A stretch of DNA of 64,000 nt from Variovorax ginsengisoli (GCF_030811835.1 NZ_JAUSRO010000020.1:1-64000); one strand, 5' to 3'. Shown: positions 8,702-17,535, numbered from the stretch's first letter. The notes: generated by a model not told the origin, from the sequence alone. A program made the numbers and translations.

Positions 8702-9546
8702 AGAGCGGTCTCTGGCTCAGGGATGAAGGGCGTACCGCGGTACATCAACCGGTTGTTGAACTTCGCGCAGCCGCCAGCGCCAAGGGTGCGGTCGCAACCC
8801 GGCGTGAGAATGAAGCTGTCGCCGGCGACGGGCGCAGACGGCAGCGGATCGAAAAGAGTGACGACACCGCCGGCCAGGTGCTGCCGAACGGTCCGCCGCA
8901 AGCCGGCCAGCTGGCCACCGGTCCACAACAGGACGCCGGCAGTGAACCAACCGGCCGGCTCGCCACGCCCAGTGATCACGGTGCGCAATGTGCTACCCGC
9001 CGCGGCATTCCCGCCGACCTGCCACGCCGCACGGTTGAGCCCACAGCCAGCGTCGAAGAGCGTATTGATGCAGGCGGCCTGGTAGACCGGCGGCACCGAT
9101 CGGTTCAAGGTCTCGGCCGTCGATCGCAGATCAAATTTCAGCGCACCGTCCCGCATCGAATGCTTGCCCAGGCTTCCATGGAAGCGTGGCAGGATGCCGC
9201 GCAGGTTCCCGAAGGCATCGAAGTAGGCGCGCGAGAGCACGAACTTCGCAGAGTCCCAGATGCCCGCGCGGATGGCTGCGGCCACCGGCATCGCATTCAG
9301 GCGATCGCTGCTGCGCGGGTACAACGTCACGGTGCACGAGCTCACCTCGACGCCCGCGGTGAACTTGAGCCGCGTGCGCTCCCACAGCAGCGCGAGCGAT
9401 GACCAGGTGGCGCCGCCGTCGACGACGTCGCGGCCGGTGGCAAAGCGCCATACCGAGCCGTCGGGCAGCGACACCGTCAGCATCTCCGAAATCTGCACGT
9501 TGCGGGCCGTGGGCAACCACGCGGCCAATGCTGGATGGGACTTCAT
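8698..9546 (-). CDS. Tail hub protein, DUF2163 family
   Basis: A 282-residue baseplate/hub protein of the DUF2163 (phage BR0599) type. Support comes from size, its place between DUF2460 and NlpC/P60 genes, and the C-terminal paired cysteines in GCDRTLGAGGCAKFNN followed by a final aromatic/Pro segment. These proteins have been linked to an iron-sulfur cluster or metal in gene-transfer-agent tails. It overlaps both neighbours by 4 bases. Confidence 0.82.
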   Translation of the reverse strand: MKSHPALAAWLPTARNVQISEMLTVSLPDGSVWRFATGRDVVDGGATWSSLALLWERTRLKFTAGVEVSSCTVTLYPRSSDRLNAMPVAAAIRAGIWDSAKFVLSRAYFDAFGNLRGILPRFHGSLGKHSMRDGALKFDLRSTAETLNRSVPPVYQAACINTLFDAGCGLNRAAWQVGGNAAAGSTLRTVITGRGEPAGWFTAGVLLWTGGQLAGLRRTVRQHLAGGVVTLFDPLPSAPVAGDSFILTPGCDRTLGAGGCAKFNNRLMYRGTPFIPEPETAL

Positions 9547-10214
9547 AAGATGTTCTGCAGGCTGGCCACAAGGTTGATCGTCCCGGTGCTGTAGAGCCGC
9601 CGCATGAATTCGTTGTACTCAAGGCGATCTGAGCCGAAGCGCGCGCGAAAGTAGTAGGTCCCGCTCCAGGCCAACACTGCGCCCGCAGCGGGCGCCACCG
9701 CGAACTCCACGATGCCGCCTGGCAGCAACGTGTAGGAACCCGGCAGCGGCGCGACGTCGCCAGCCGTCGGCCAGCCGTAGTACTGCGGCCAGAAGAAGGA
9801 CTCGACGTCATAGGGGAACCACACGCGACCCGGCGCCGAATCGGCGGACGGGTTGTGCACCGGCTCTGCGAAATCGCCGATCCGCCGCAGCAGTTGGAAG
9901 TGACGCGTGACACCATCGCCCTGACCAAAAATCAGGTTGCTCGCAACGCTGTCGTGAGGGTCCTTGAAAAGGAACGACTCGAACGAGCCGCCTTGCTGCA
10001 GGAAGAACCCGAGGATCTTCTGCAGCTCACCGATCTGGCGCGACTCGCGCAGCACTTCGTACGTCAGGTCGACGCTGTACTTCGGCCACTGCCGATGCCG
10101 CAGGCGGCGCTCGGCACCGCTCAGGGCTTCGTAGATCGACGTCTTGAAGCTCGGCGCGCGCTTGCGGTCCCACTTCAGGCCTGGCAGATCGCCGGGATAG
10201 AGAGCGTCGCTCAT
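9543..10214 (-). CDS. Distal tail protein, DUF2460 family
   Basis: A 223-residue protein starting MSDALYPGDLPG. The N-terminal pattern (W-R-R basic stretch, 'YEVLRES', then 'FFLQQGGSFESFLFKDP') matches the DUF2460 distal tail proteins that connect the tail tube to the hub. The start at 10214 was chosen because the longer ORF would run into the tape measure gene, whose stop is at 10216-10218. It precedes DUF2163 and NlpC/P60 in the canonical order. Confidence 0.83.
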   Translation of the reverse strand: MSDALYPGDLPGLKWDRKRAPSFKTSIYEALSGAERRLRHRQWPKYSVDLTYEVLRESRQIGELQKILGFFLQQGGSFESFLFKDPHDSVASNLIFGQGDGVTRHFQLLRRIGDFAEPVHNPSADSAPGRVWFPYDVESFFWPQYYGWPTAGDVAPLPGSYTLLPGGIVEFAVAPAAGAVLAWSGTYYFRARFGSDRLEYNEFMRRLYSTGTINLVASLQNIL

Positions 10215-10215
10215 G

Positions 10216-12516
10216 TCAAAAGCCCTTGAACATGAAATCGCGCTGGGAACTGCCCAGCGCCTTGACCAGGTCGCCACGGTGCAGCATCAGCCACTCACCA
10301 GGAGGCATGCCGCGAATGACTGCAGGCGATGCCGACGCGCCGACCCCACCACCGCCCGCACCACCACCGCGGGCCATTTGCCGCAGCGGATTGGCCAGGT
10401 CCGCGGGCAGCACCATTTCCTCCTCGTGGAGTTGGGTCATCGGGTTCAGGCCGCTGGGAATGTCGAAGCCGCCGGCGGCGCTCGGGACCTTGCCGGCCAT
10501 GCCAGCAACCGCAGCGAAAACGGCCGCCATCGCCGCGATGGCCAGGATCGGGCCGATGTAGGGAATGGATGCCTGCGATGCCGCCGCTCCTGAGCCGGCC
10601 TCGGCGGCATTCGCGCCGATGGTCGTCAGCGACAGGAGTCGCTCTTTCGCGGCAGCGACAACTTTCGCGGCCAAGGGCTTCAGGATGGTCTCCTGAATGA
10701 TGGACCGGCCGATGCCCTGCAGCACGCCCAGCAGGCTACTGCCGAGACTGCGCCAGTTCCCCAGCAGCGCATTCGTCATGCCGCCGAGGCCTTGCTGAAT
10801 CTGATCGACCAGGGCGAGCATCGGGGTCGCCTGCTCAGCCACCTGTGCACGAGCGACCTCGGCGTTCAGCGCGTTGTACTTGCGCCGGATCTCGAGCTTC
10901 TGCAGCTCGAGCTGCTCGAGCAGCACCACATTCTTTTCCGGGTCGAGCTGCGCCATGCCGATCTTCAGCGCGATGAAGTCGAGCTCGGCCTGCAGCCGCT
11001 GCGCGTTGAATGCCTTTTCCCGCTCCAGGAACTCGGCTTGAGTGATCAGCCCCAGATCCCGCTCCGCCTGGCTGCGCGCCTGCAATTCCGCGACGTGAGC
11101 AGCGGTAGCGGCCGCGGCGTCCTGATTGCGCGCGGACTGGATGTCCTGCGCATCGCGGGCACCATCGCGCAGGATCTGCACCTCCAACCGGCTGACCTTC
11201 AGCGCGATCGCTGCGCGGTCCTTTGCATACAGGTCCTGCCTGGAAAGGAGCTGCTGCCAGTAGGTGAGCTCCTGGTCCTTGTTGAACTCGCGCATGGTGT
11301 TCTCGCGCTCATAGCTGAGCTTGAGGCCGTTGAGGCGCGTTTCGTACTCTTTCATCAGGGAGGGCTCGGCCTCCTTCTTTTCCTTCTTCGCCTTCTCCGG
11401 CGGGGCCACGTAGGTCTTGGTCCCTTCATTGACTGCAGGCGCAGACACCGAGTCGCGGGAGAACAGCGCATTGATCTTCGTGGCGGTCTTGGTGGACGAT
11501 GCGACCATGTTGTCCATGGCGGTCGACCAGGCGCCGTTGACCACGGTGCCGATGTTGCGGATCTCGTCAGCCGCGCCTCGGAAGTCGCCCGTCATCGTCT
11601 TGTAGATGGCCACGCCGAGCGCACGAATCGGCTCTGCGATATTGATGACCACCGCGTTGATGGTCTCGCCGACGATGACCACGCCGTTGACCAGGCCGTA
11701 GAACGCTGCCACCAACGTACCGACCGCAAGGCGCGTGACGACGATCGCCGCCGGTACGACGGCGTTAAACATGTTGATCAGGTCGGTGACGACCGGCATG
11801 AGGGCATCGCCCATGGCCTTCTTGAGACCGAGCACCGCATAGCCAGCGGTGTCAGTCGCCTGGTCGTAGGCCTCATAGGCAGCGACGCTATTCGTGCCGA
11901 TCTCCAGCCGGTACCGCTCGACGGTCTCGGCGGCCTCCTCGACTGCTTCCTTGTTCAGCAGGAACAAACGCGAAGACGTGTCCACGCCCTTGCCGAACAC
12001 CACCGCGGACGCCATGGCGCGGTCGGTGCCCTCCTTGTAACCATTGAGCGTGGCGATGCCGTCGACCACGATCTCATTGAGCGGGCGCAGGTTGCCCGCC
12101 GCATCACGGGTGGCCAGCCCCATCTTGTTCATTTGCTCTTCGTTTTCCTTGAGCTGCTTGGCGATGCCGCGAGCTGCTGCGACGAAGTCGTTTTGTTCCC
12201 CACCCTTGCCGGCGAGGGCAACGATGTAGGCCTGCGCGTTGGTCGCTGCAACGCCGAGTTGGCGCGAAAGGTTCGTCGCGCCCTCGGTCATGTCCGCAGT
12301 TTCCTTGACCGTGTCATGGAGGAAACCGGCCGTCAGCACGGTCGCCAGGCCGGCGAGCGCCGTCTGCACCAGGCCGATCGGGCTCACCAGCTTGCCGAGC
12401 GCCGCACCCACACCGCTCTCGCCATCGCGCGCGCTGTCGACCAGGCGACGCATCGCGGCACGAAACGGGGATTCGTCGCCTTCGACGACGAAGCCAGTTT
12501 TGTTTTCGTTGGACAT
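10216..12516 (-). CDS. Tail tape measure protein
   Basis: A 766-residue protein, largest of the tail-shaft genes, located after the tail chaperones. It has long Ala/Glu/Lys-rich predicted coiled-coil stretches (about 360-560) and hydrophobic segments (near 45-65, 250-290 and 675-695), as in tape measure proteins that fix tail length and pass DNA through the membrane. With the usual 0.15 nm per residue, the tail would be roughly 115 nm long (inference). Confidence 0.87.
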   Translation of the reverse strand: MSNENKTGFVVEGDESPFRAAMRRLVDSARDGESGVGAALGKLVSPIGLVQTALAGLATVLTAGFLHDTVKETADMTEGATNLSRQLGVAATNAQAYIVALAGKGGEQNDFVAAARGIAKQLKENEEQMNKMGLATRDAAGNLRPLNEIVVDGIATLNGYKEGTDRAMASAVVFGKGVDTSSRLFLLNKEAVEEAAETVERYRLEIGTNSVAAYEAYDQATDTAGYAVLGLKKAMGDALMPVVTDLINMFNAVVPAAIVVTRLAVGTLVAAFYGLVNGVVIVGETINAVVINIAEPIRALGVAIYKTMTGDFRGAADEIRNIGTVVNGAWSTAMDNMVASSTKTATKINALFSRDSVSAPAVNEGTKTYVAPPEKAKKEKKEAEPSLMKEYETRLNGLKLSYERENTMREFNKDQELTYWQQLLSRQDLYAKDRAAIALKVSRLEVQILRDGARDAQDIQSARNQDAAAATAAHVAELQARSQAERDLGLITQAEFLEREKAFNAQRLQAELDFIALKIGMAQLDPEKNVVLLEQLELQKLEIRRKYNALNAEVARAQVAEQATPMLALVDQIQQGLGGMTNALLGNWRSLGSSLLGVLQGIGRSIIQETILKPLAAKVVAAAKERLLSLTTIGANAAEAGSGAAASQASIPYIGPILAIAAMAAVFAAVAGMAGKVPSAAGGFDIPSGLNPMTQLHEEEMVLPADLANPLRQMARGGGAGGGGVGASASPAVIRGMPPGEWLMLHRGDLVKALGSSQRDFMFKGF

Positions 12517-12527
12517 GTGGTGTGGAC

Positions 12528-12800
12528 TCAGTGGACTGCTGTGACGTCGCCAATCAGGTCGAGCATCGGATCGTTGGGCTTGCCGGGAAACACCGGCACG
12601 CCTGCCTGCGAAGCCGCAACCACGACCTCATCGAATGTGGAAACGGTCGCGGGTGCAGACGTCTGCACCGTGGCGCCTGTAGGTGACTCCACCTTCAAGC
12701 CCAGGTAGCTCGCGATGCGCCGAAGCTGCACCGCTGCGGGCGGAACTTCACGCCAGAATTTGCACATCGCCAGGTAGATCGGGATGTCACAGTGATTCAT
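12528..12800 (-). CDS. Tail assembly chaperone, gpT-like (possible -1 frameshift product with the upstream gene)
   Basis: As a free-standing gene it is 90 residues from the ATG at 12800, which has a GGGAGC Shine-Dalgarno. However, this frame is -1 relative to the upstream gene, stays open back to 12896, and the codons before the ATG encode a protein-like segment (ISGTHWHWEHV). That is the layout of lambda G/GT, where the T part is made only as a fusion. A TTG at 12836 overlapping the upstream TGA is a third possible start. It encodes one copy of the TGCAGACGTCTGCA palindrome, in a linker (TVQTSAP). Confidence 0.65.
   Translation of the reverse strand: MNHCDIPIYLAMCKFWREVPPAAVQLRRIASYLGLKVESPTGATVQTSAPATVSTFDEVVVAASQAGVPVFPGKPNDPMLDLIGDVTAVH
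12652..12669. repeat. Palindrome TGCAGACGTCTGCA, copy 2 (18 bp perfect)
   Basis: The core at 12654-12667 is extended to GGTGCAGACGTCTGCACC. It lies in a linker of the gpT-like gene (VQTSA). Confidence 0.8.
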
Positions 12801-12832
12801 GACGTGCTCCCAGTGCCAGTGGGTGCCGCTGA

Positions 12833-13261
12833 TCAAGTGGGCAGCAATGCTGTCCCAGTCGACTCCCCCAGCTTGGCGCCCTCCCCTGGCGCCTGGTCAC
12901 CGGCTGCGGCCTCCGCTTCGGCGAGCTTCTTCTTGCGCAGCAGGCCAGCAGCATCGAGCACGGCATTGAACAGATCCCAGATCGACTCCAGGCCGATGTT
13001 CTCGGCGACGAATTCGGCATCCATGTCGGCATAGTTGCGCTTCAAGGCCTCGTGCGCCAGGTTCACGATCGTGTCGATCGCACCGCCCGAGAGCGGCACG
13101 GAGCCGGTGCTCGTCTCCTGCCCGAGCGCGTCGATCGCGGCGCCATGCCGCTTGAGCGTGGCCAGCGAGCAAGGCGGGACGATGTAGATCTTCCCGTCGA
13201 TCGGAAACGGGATGCCGGCGATCTTCGGCGGATGGCTGGTCGCGGGAGGCAGGGTGGTCAT
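12833..13261 (-). CDS. Tail assembly chaperone, gpG-like
   Basis: A 142-residue protein between the major tail protein and the tape measure protein, the position of lambda gpG. The N-terminal half is a compact domain (starts MTTLPPATSHPPKIAG) and the C-terminus is Lys/Glu/Ala-rich. It likely binds the tape measure during tail-shaft assembly. Its end overlaps the -1 frame of the gpT-like gene (see 12528-12800). Confidence 0.72.
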   Translation of the reverse strand: MTTLPPATSHPPKIAGIPFPIDGKIYIVPPCSLATLKRHGAAIDALGQETSTGSVPLSGGAIDTIVNLAHEALKRNYADMDAEFVAENIGLESIWDLFNAVLDAAGLLRKKKLAEAEAAAGDQAPGEGAKLGESTGTALLPT

Positions 13262-13273
13262 GGCGAATCAATG

Positions 13274-13306
13274 AAAAAGCCCGCAGGGCCTGGTGGCGCT
13301 GCGGGC
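13274..13306 (-). terminator. Hairpin with T-tract after the major tail gene
   Basis: On the minus strand the 7-bp arms TGCGGGC/GCCCGCA (complements of 13279-13285 and 13300-13306) are followed by five T (13274-13278). It lies between the major tail protein and the chaperone gene. It would let the tail protein be made in large excess over genes downstream if it terminates part of the transcripts. Confidence 0.68.
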
Positions 13307-13338
13307 GGGTTGCGGGTGTCAGTCCGAAGGGGTGAGGC

Positions 13339-14103
13339 TCAGTACTGGCAGATGTAGCCGACCTGGTTCGACGCGTCCGCCGATGCGTCCGCATCGATGT
13401 CCGACATCGTGAAGTCGTCATTCTTGAAGGGCAGCGACAGCTTGCCCACGACGTTGTTGTTGAGCTTCATGACGTTCGTCTTGCCCTGGTAATGGTTGTA
13501 GAACAGCGCCGCAAACGCCGGCGTGTAGCCCATCAGGTTGTTGCTCAGCGTGTAGAGCGAGCTGGTGGCGTCATCGACGATGGAGTACTCGTAGCTGACC
13601 AGCACCGGGATCGCAGCGTCCTGGCTGGCGAACGTGTAGATGCCTGTCGCTGGGACCACGCTGTACTCGCCGATGGCCGGCGACGCACCGACGCGCTTCA
13701 TCGGGGCGCCGGTGAGCCCGTTCATGACGCCCAGGTCGGAGACGAACACGCCAGTGGATGGGGGATCGATGCTCACCGTGTATGGCCCCGTTGCAGGGAC
13801 AACCTCAGCGGCATCGATGACAGCGGCCTTGCGCAGCTTCGCTGCGGTGGCACCCAGCACCAGCGCGCCCAGCAGGCCGCCGCTGAAGTCGCCGGACTTC
13901 GCTTTCCAGCTGATCTTGCCCTTTCCGCGGCCGATGGCGACCGGGAACTGGCGCTCGCCGTACAGCTGCTTGCCCTCGAAGGAAATATCGACAGACACAT
14001 CCTGCAGGATGCCGACCACGATGGGTGCGGCGTTGGCGATCGGCGCGCCGAGCGCGTCGAATGTGGGGACGGCAATCAGCTTGCCCGCTCCGAAAAGAAT
14101 CAT
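13339..14103 (-). CDS. Major tail tube protein
   Basis: A 254-residue protein at the gpV position, directly before the chaperones. It is beta-rich with many Gly/Val/Thr and small residues (for example 'GKISWKAKSGDFSGG', 'VLVSYEYSIVD'), fitting a tail tube subunit. The ATG at 14103 has a GGAGCAC Shine-Dalgarno. A strong T-tract hairpin follows the gene. Family assignment is by position and composition. Confidence 0.75.
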   Translation of the reverse strand: MILFGAGKLIAVPTFDALGAPIANAAPIVVGILQDVSVDISFEGKQLYGERQFPVAIGRGKGKISWKAKSGDFSGGLLGALVLGATAAKLRKAAVIDAAEVVPATGPYTVSIDPPSTGVFVSDLGVMNGLTGAPMKRVGASPAIGEYSVVPATGIYTFASQDAAIPVLVSYEYSIVDDATSSLYTLSNNLMGYTPAFAALFYNHYQGKTNVMKLNNNVVGKLSLPFKNDDFTMSDIDADASADASNQVGYICQY

Positions 14104-14145
14104 GGTGTGCTCCAGACGCGCCAGGCGCGCAGATGAAAGGTGGAA

Positions 14146-14619
14146 TCAATAGACCGGCGCGAGCAGGTTGAACTCACGCGCGGCCAGGGTCAGCGAATAG
14201 GTGTGCACCGCCCAGCCGGCAGTGCCGTCGGCGCTGTCCTTCGACCAGTTCGACCGAACCCAACGAATGCGCTGCGCAAGGCCGCCCAGCGTCGGGTCGG
14301 CCATCAGCCGCGCGTGTGCCAATGACCAGATGGGCGACGCCAACTTGCGCGCCGATACCTCGTGGCCCTGTGCGTCGATCGCGCTGCGGGTGTAGATGGC
14401 CAGCTGCATCTGCAGCTCGACGGCGACCACGCTGCGCAGCGGCCCGTTGTCGCCCAACGTGCGCGACTCGGCATCGACCAGGCGCACGTCGATAGCCGGG
14501 GCGTCATCCTTCACGAAGGCCACCGAGCGGTCCTCGGACACTTGCGTGACGCCCGCGCCGATGCCTTGCAGCGTCAGGATGAATGCATCGACCGCCTGGT
14601 CGACCAGGGTCTCCGTCAC
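14146..14619 (-). CDS. Tail completion / terminator protein (gpU-like)
   Basis: A 157-residue protein immediately before the major tail gene and overlapping the head-tail connector by 4 bases. Size, alpha/beta pattern and position fit the tail terminator (lambda gpU) that caps the tail tube before joining to the head. No signature motif was recognised, so the name rests on synteny. Confidence 0.6.
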   Translation of the reverse strand: MTETLVDQAVDAFILTLQGIGAGVTQVSEDRSVAFVKDDAPAIDVRLVDAESRTLGDNGPLRSVVAVELQMQLAIYTRSAIDAQGHEVSARKLASPIWSLAHARLMADPTLGGLAQRIRWVRSNWSKDSADGTAGWAVHTYSLTLAAREFNLLAPVY

Positions 14620-14939
14620 AGGCCCACCTCGCTGGTGGTTTCGAGCGTGGTCCGGGTGAAGTAGCCGTCCGCCTTCCTTTGCGGAGGCATGCGCACCCGG
14701 TAAGCCTGGCCCTTGATGCGCAGCGCCTCACCCACGCGCAGCGGCGGAACGACGCTCGACGTGACGTATTCGATCTCGATGTCCGTGGTCTGGACGGCGT
14801 CGCCGAGGATGAGGCCGTCCGGTTGCACGAAACCGACGTCGATGTCCACCACCGGAATGCTCTGCAGCCGCGTGGCACGCGCGAGCATGCCAGCAGCCTT
14901 GAAGGCCGGAAACAGAATCGACGGATCGAAGAAGTCCAT
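14616..14939 (-). CDS. Head-tail joining protein
   Basis: A 107-residue protein starting MDFFDPSIL. It lies between the DUF2190 capsid-associated gene and the tail terminator, the place of lambda gpFII-type connectors. The start at 14939 was chosen because the longer ORF would overlap the upstream gene entirely (its stop is at 14945). The beta-rich C-terminus ('LRIKGQAYRVRMPPQ') is consistent with a connector fold. Confidence 0.62.
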   Translation of the reverse strand: MDFFDPSILFPAFKAAGMLARATRLQSIPVVDIDVGFVQPDGLILGDAVQTTDIEIEYVTSSVVPPLRVGEALRIKGQAYRVRMPPQRKADGYFTRTTLETTSEVGL

Positions 14940-14944
14940 GGCGC

Positions 14945-15277
14945 TCAGCGAATGGCGGCGTCGAGCAGGACCGTGCCGATGGCGCTCGGATTCGCGGCCG
15001 CGAGCGCTGCCGCACCGATGACGACATTGTTCGTGGCCACGGTGGTCACCAGCTTCGCCGTGTCGTCCCAATAGACCTTGGCGCCCTGCGTCCAGGCCTG
15101 CGCACTGACCTTCGGCAGTTCAAACACGCCATCGCGCTTGAACTCACCTTCTGCGCCCTGCGCCACGTCCTTGACGGCAACGCCGAAGATGGTGCCGACC
15201 AGGTGGCCGCCGCCGGATGCAACCGCTGCAAGGGCGATCAGCGTGAGCGTGTTGCCCGCTTGAACATAGTTCTTCAT
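14945..15277 (-). CDS. Capsid-associated protein, DUF2190 family (decoration/cement)
   Basis: A 110-residue protein starting MKNYVQAGNTLTL, the typical opening of DUF2190 proteins ('N(Y/F)vq.G..i...a'), with 'GVAVKDVAQGAEGE' and 'DGVFELPK' following the family pattern. Members lie next to capsid genes and are proposed capsid decoration or cement proteins, although databases often label them RecA/RadA-like by error. Start chosen for the GGAGA Shine-Dalgarno. Confidence 0.8.
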   Translation of the reverse strand: MKNYVQAGNTLTLIALAAVASGGGHLVGTIFGVAVKDVAQGAEGEFKRDGVFELPKVSAQAWTQGAKVYWDDTAKLVTTVATNNVVIGAAALAAANPSAIGTVLLDAAIR

Positions 15278-15308
15278 GAAAATCTCCGATGAAATTGAAA
15301 GGGATGAA

Positions 15309-15329
15309 GCAGCGCGGCCGGCGCGCTGC
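15309..15329 (-). other. Hairpin downstream of the capsid gene
   Basis: A perfect 8-bp stem (GCAGCGCG / CGCGCTGC, 15309-15316 and 15322-15329) with a 5-base loop lies between the capsid fusion gene and the DUF2190 gene. On the minus strand it is followed by a pyrimidine-rich stretch but not a clean T-run. With the hairpin at 17479 it brackets the capsid mRNA, so it may protect the 3' end or attenuate read-through. Confidence 0.5.
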
Positions 15330-15348
15330 ATGAGGTGCTCGACGCGGC

Positions 15349-17463
15349 TTAGGCGCCCGGGTTCTTGTAGAGGCCGCGGAAGTCGATCGCCTTGGCGGCG
15401 AACACGTGGCGGGCCTTGATCAGCACGCCGTCGACCTCGAAGCCTTCCTTGCGCTCGGTGAACAGGCCTTCCTCGCCTTCGAGGTAGGCGTACTCGATGG
15501 TGTCCACGCGCGAAGGCGTCGATGACAGGTACCAGGTGTTGCCCTCGATCCGGTTGTCGACGATCACCGTCAGCGCGGTGTTGTAGGCCGGGTTGATGTC
15601 CACGCCCTTGGTCGCGACGTAGTTCACGCTGGTGTACTGGTTCGCTTCCTGTTCCTTGTCGGGGCCAACGATCAGGAAATCGGGCGTCAGGTTGAGCGCG
15701 CGGCCTTGTGCGCCCTTCTGCTTGCGCATCGCGGCGCGGGCAGCACCCAGCGTGGTGACGTTGATCGCGCCGTTGCTTCCTGCCAGGTTGCCGTGATCGG
15801 CCACGAACAGCGCCTTGCCGTCGCCCATGTTGGCGTTGGCGCTCAGGATGCCGTACACGATGTCGCCTTCGAGGCCGGAGGCTTCCTCGGCAATCATCAG
15901 CGGGAGGCGATCGAAGGCGCCCATGTCGTCGTTGACCAGCGCTTCCCAGGTGATCGCGATGATGCCGCCGTACTTCGACAGGCTGTATTTCTCGGCGCTC
16001 TCGCCGAACTTGAGCATCTTGTATTCGCCGCCCTCGTTGACCTTCTGCATCTTGGTCAACTCGGACAGCTGCACCACGGCCTTCTCGCGGAAGTCAGGCG
16101 CCGTGCTGCGACGGGTCCAGGGCGCGAACGTGCGCGGCGCGAGCTGGTACGCAGCACGCAGCGAGCGGCTGACGGTGTTCGCCAGCACGTTCGGGAAGTC
16201 GCTGGTGCTCAGCATGCCGGCCGAGCGACGCGCGTCGCTGTCCAGGTTGAGCGATGCCAGCGCGACCTCGCGCCGGGTGAGGCCGTCCGGGTTGCCGCCG
16301 GCCAGGGTCACGCTGCGGCGCGCCAGGTCGATCAGCGACATGCCACGGAAGCGGCGCGCACCGGCCACGTCGATCGTGCGCTCGCCGAACGTGGTGGCAC
16401 CAGGGCGCACGCGCAGGACGATGGCATCTTCCATGTGCGCGCGGGCGGTCTCCACCTCGTCGGCGGTGGTTCTGAGGTCGGCAGCGCCGCGGGTGGCGGT
16501 GGCCGCGCTGCGCGTGGCGAGCGCCTCGAGCACTTCGCGCCGGGCGCCGTCGACGTCGGTGCCGGCGTCGATCAGCCGGACAGCCAGCGCATCAGCGTCG
16601 GCGCCGAGCGTGGAGCGTGCCGCATTGGCTGCGGCGCGGATCTCGGTTTGGCGGGTGCGCTCGGCCTGTGCACCTGCAGCGCGAGCTGCGATGACTTCAG
16701 GGGAATCGGGGACGGCGTTGCCGCCAGTGGTTGCGGGCATGGTTGCTCCTGGAGGGTTAGAACGGACTACGGCTTGATCTCCCACCGCGGGAGTTGGGGG
16801 CGCTGCTGCAAGCACTGCAGCTGCGCGCTGTTGGGTTGCGGGTTCGGCCTCGTTCATGAGGCACGGGTAGGTGCGGATCTGGCGGCCGTCAGGCAGACGT
16901 CCGTCGGCGCTGCGCACCTGCGAGTCGATGTCGGCGGGGATGGCAACGAGCGAGACCTCCAGCGGGGTCCAGCGGGTCACGTTGTAGACCCACATGCCGG
17001 CTTCCTCGCTGGGCGCCACCATCTCGACGGCTTGCCGCTGGTAGCCGACCGACACGTTGCGGATGACGCGATCGGCCAGGTCCTGCACGATGCCGCGCAC
17101 GCTGTCGCGGCGGCTGAGCTGCGACTGCACGGTGCCGACGCCGCCGGCGATCTCCGGCTGGTCGACCACACCGATCTGATCTTCGAGCGTGTACGCCCAA
17201 TGGCTGTTGAGCAGCGGCGCGCCACGCTCCAGCCGCGACAGGTCGATGGCCTCGGGCGTCACCTGCAGCTGCTCGAGGTAGTAGCGCCCGTTGACCCAGT
17301 CGTAGCGGCGCACGGCCGCACCGGTCGTGAAGACCAGCTCGAACGTGGCCGCGGGCGTGTCGGTGGCTGCACCGCCCTCGCCTTCCTCTGCGCGGCGGAA
17401 TCCGCGGATCTCCATGCTGACGCTGCCGAGCGGCAGTTCAGCGGTTCGGTTCGCAACTGGCAT
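15349..17463 (-). CDS. Prohead protease / major capsid protein fusion
   Basis: One 704-residue ORF joins two usually separate phage proteins. Residues 1-170 look like an HK97-type prohead serine protease ('LLNSHWAYTLEDQIGVV', 'NVSVGYQ', 'LEVSLVAIPAD'). A Pro/Ala linker and a helical, scaffold-like region (about 200-370) follow. Residues about 400-704 form the major capsid domain ('GGIIAITWEALVNDD', 'GDIVYGILSANANMGDG', 'VATKGVDINPAYN'). Such fusions are a known capsid architecture; the protease is expected to remove the scaffold part during maturation. A strong AAGGAG Shine-Dalgarno precedes the ATG. Confidence 0.85.
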   Translation of the reverse strand: MPVANRTAELPLGSVSMEIRGFRRAEEGEGGAATDTPAATFELVFTTGAAVRRYDWVNGRYYLEQLQVTPEAIDLSRLERGAPLLNSHWAYTLEDQIGVVDQPEIAGGVGTVQSQLSRRDSVRGIVQDLADRVIRNVSVGYQRQAVEMVAPSEEAGMWVYNVTRWTPLEVSLVAIPADIDSQVRSADGRLPDGRQIRTYPCLMNEAEPATQQRAAAVLAAAPPTPAVGDQAVVRSNPPGATMPATTGGNAVPDSPEVIAARAAGAQAERTRQTEIRAAANAARSTLGADADALAVRLIDAGTDVDGARREVLEALATRSAATATRGAADLRTTADEVETARAHMEDAIVLRVRPGATTFGERTIDVAGARRFRGMSLIDLARRSVTLAGGNPDGLTRREVALASLNLDSDARRSAGMLSTSDFPNVLANTVSRSLRAAYQLAPRTFAPWTRRSTAPDFREKAVVQLSELTKMQKVNEGGEYKMLKFGESAEKYSLSKYGGIIAITWEALVNDDMGAFDRLPLMIAEEASGLEGDIVYGILSANANMGDGKALFVADHGNLAGSNGAINVTTLGAARAAMRKQKGAQGRALNLTPDFLIVGPDKEQEANQYTSVNYVATKGVDINPAYNTALTVIVDNRIEGNTWYLSSTPSRVDTIEYAYLEGEEGLFTERKEGFEVDGVLIKARHVFAAKAIDFRGLYKNPGA

Positions 17464-17478
17464 GAATACTCCTTGTGG

Positions 17479-17514
17479 AAAAAAGAAGGCCCGCGGTGCG
17501 ATGCACGGCGGGCC
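17479..17514 (-). terminator. Hairpin with T-rich tail before the capsid gene
   Basis: Arms at 17488-17499 and 17503-17514 form a 12-bp stem with one mismatch; on the minus strand a T-rich stretch follows (17479-17487). It sits between portal and capsid genes, 16 bases upstream of the capsid ATG. It may act as a partial terminator or as a 5' stabiliser of capsid mRNA. Confidence 0.68.
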
Positions 17515-17535
17515 GGGTGGTGGATGGGGGAAAGA

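Noticed and set aside
10792..12708. Plus-strand ORF of 638 codons opposite the tape measure gene
   Set aside because: Mirror of a long coding frame in GC-rich DNA; Leu/Arg/His-rich sequence without domains and no Shine-Dalgarno.
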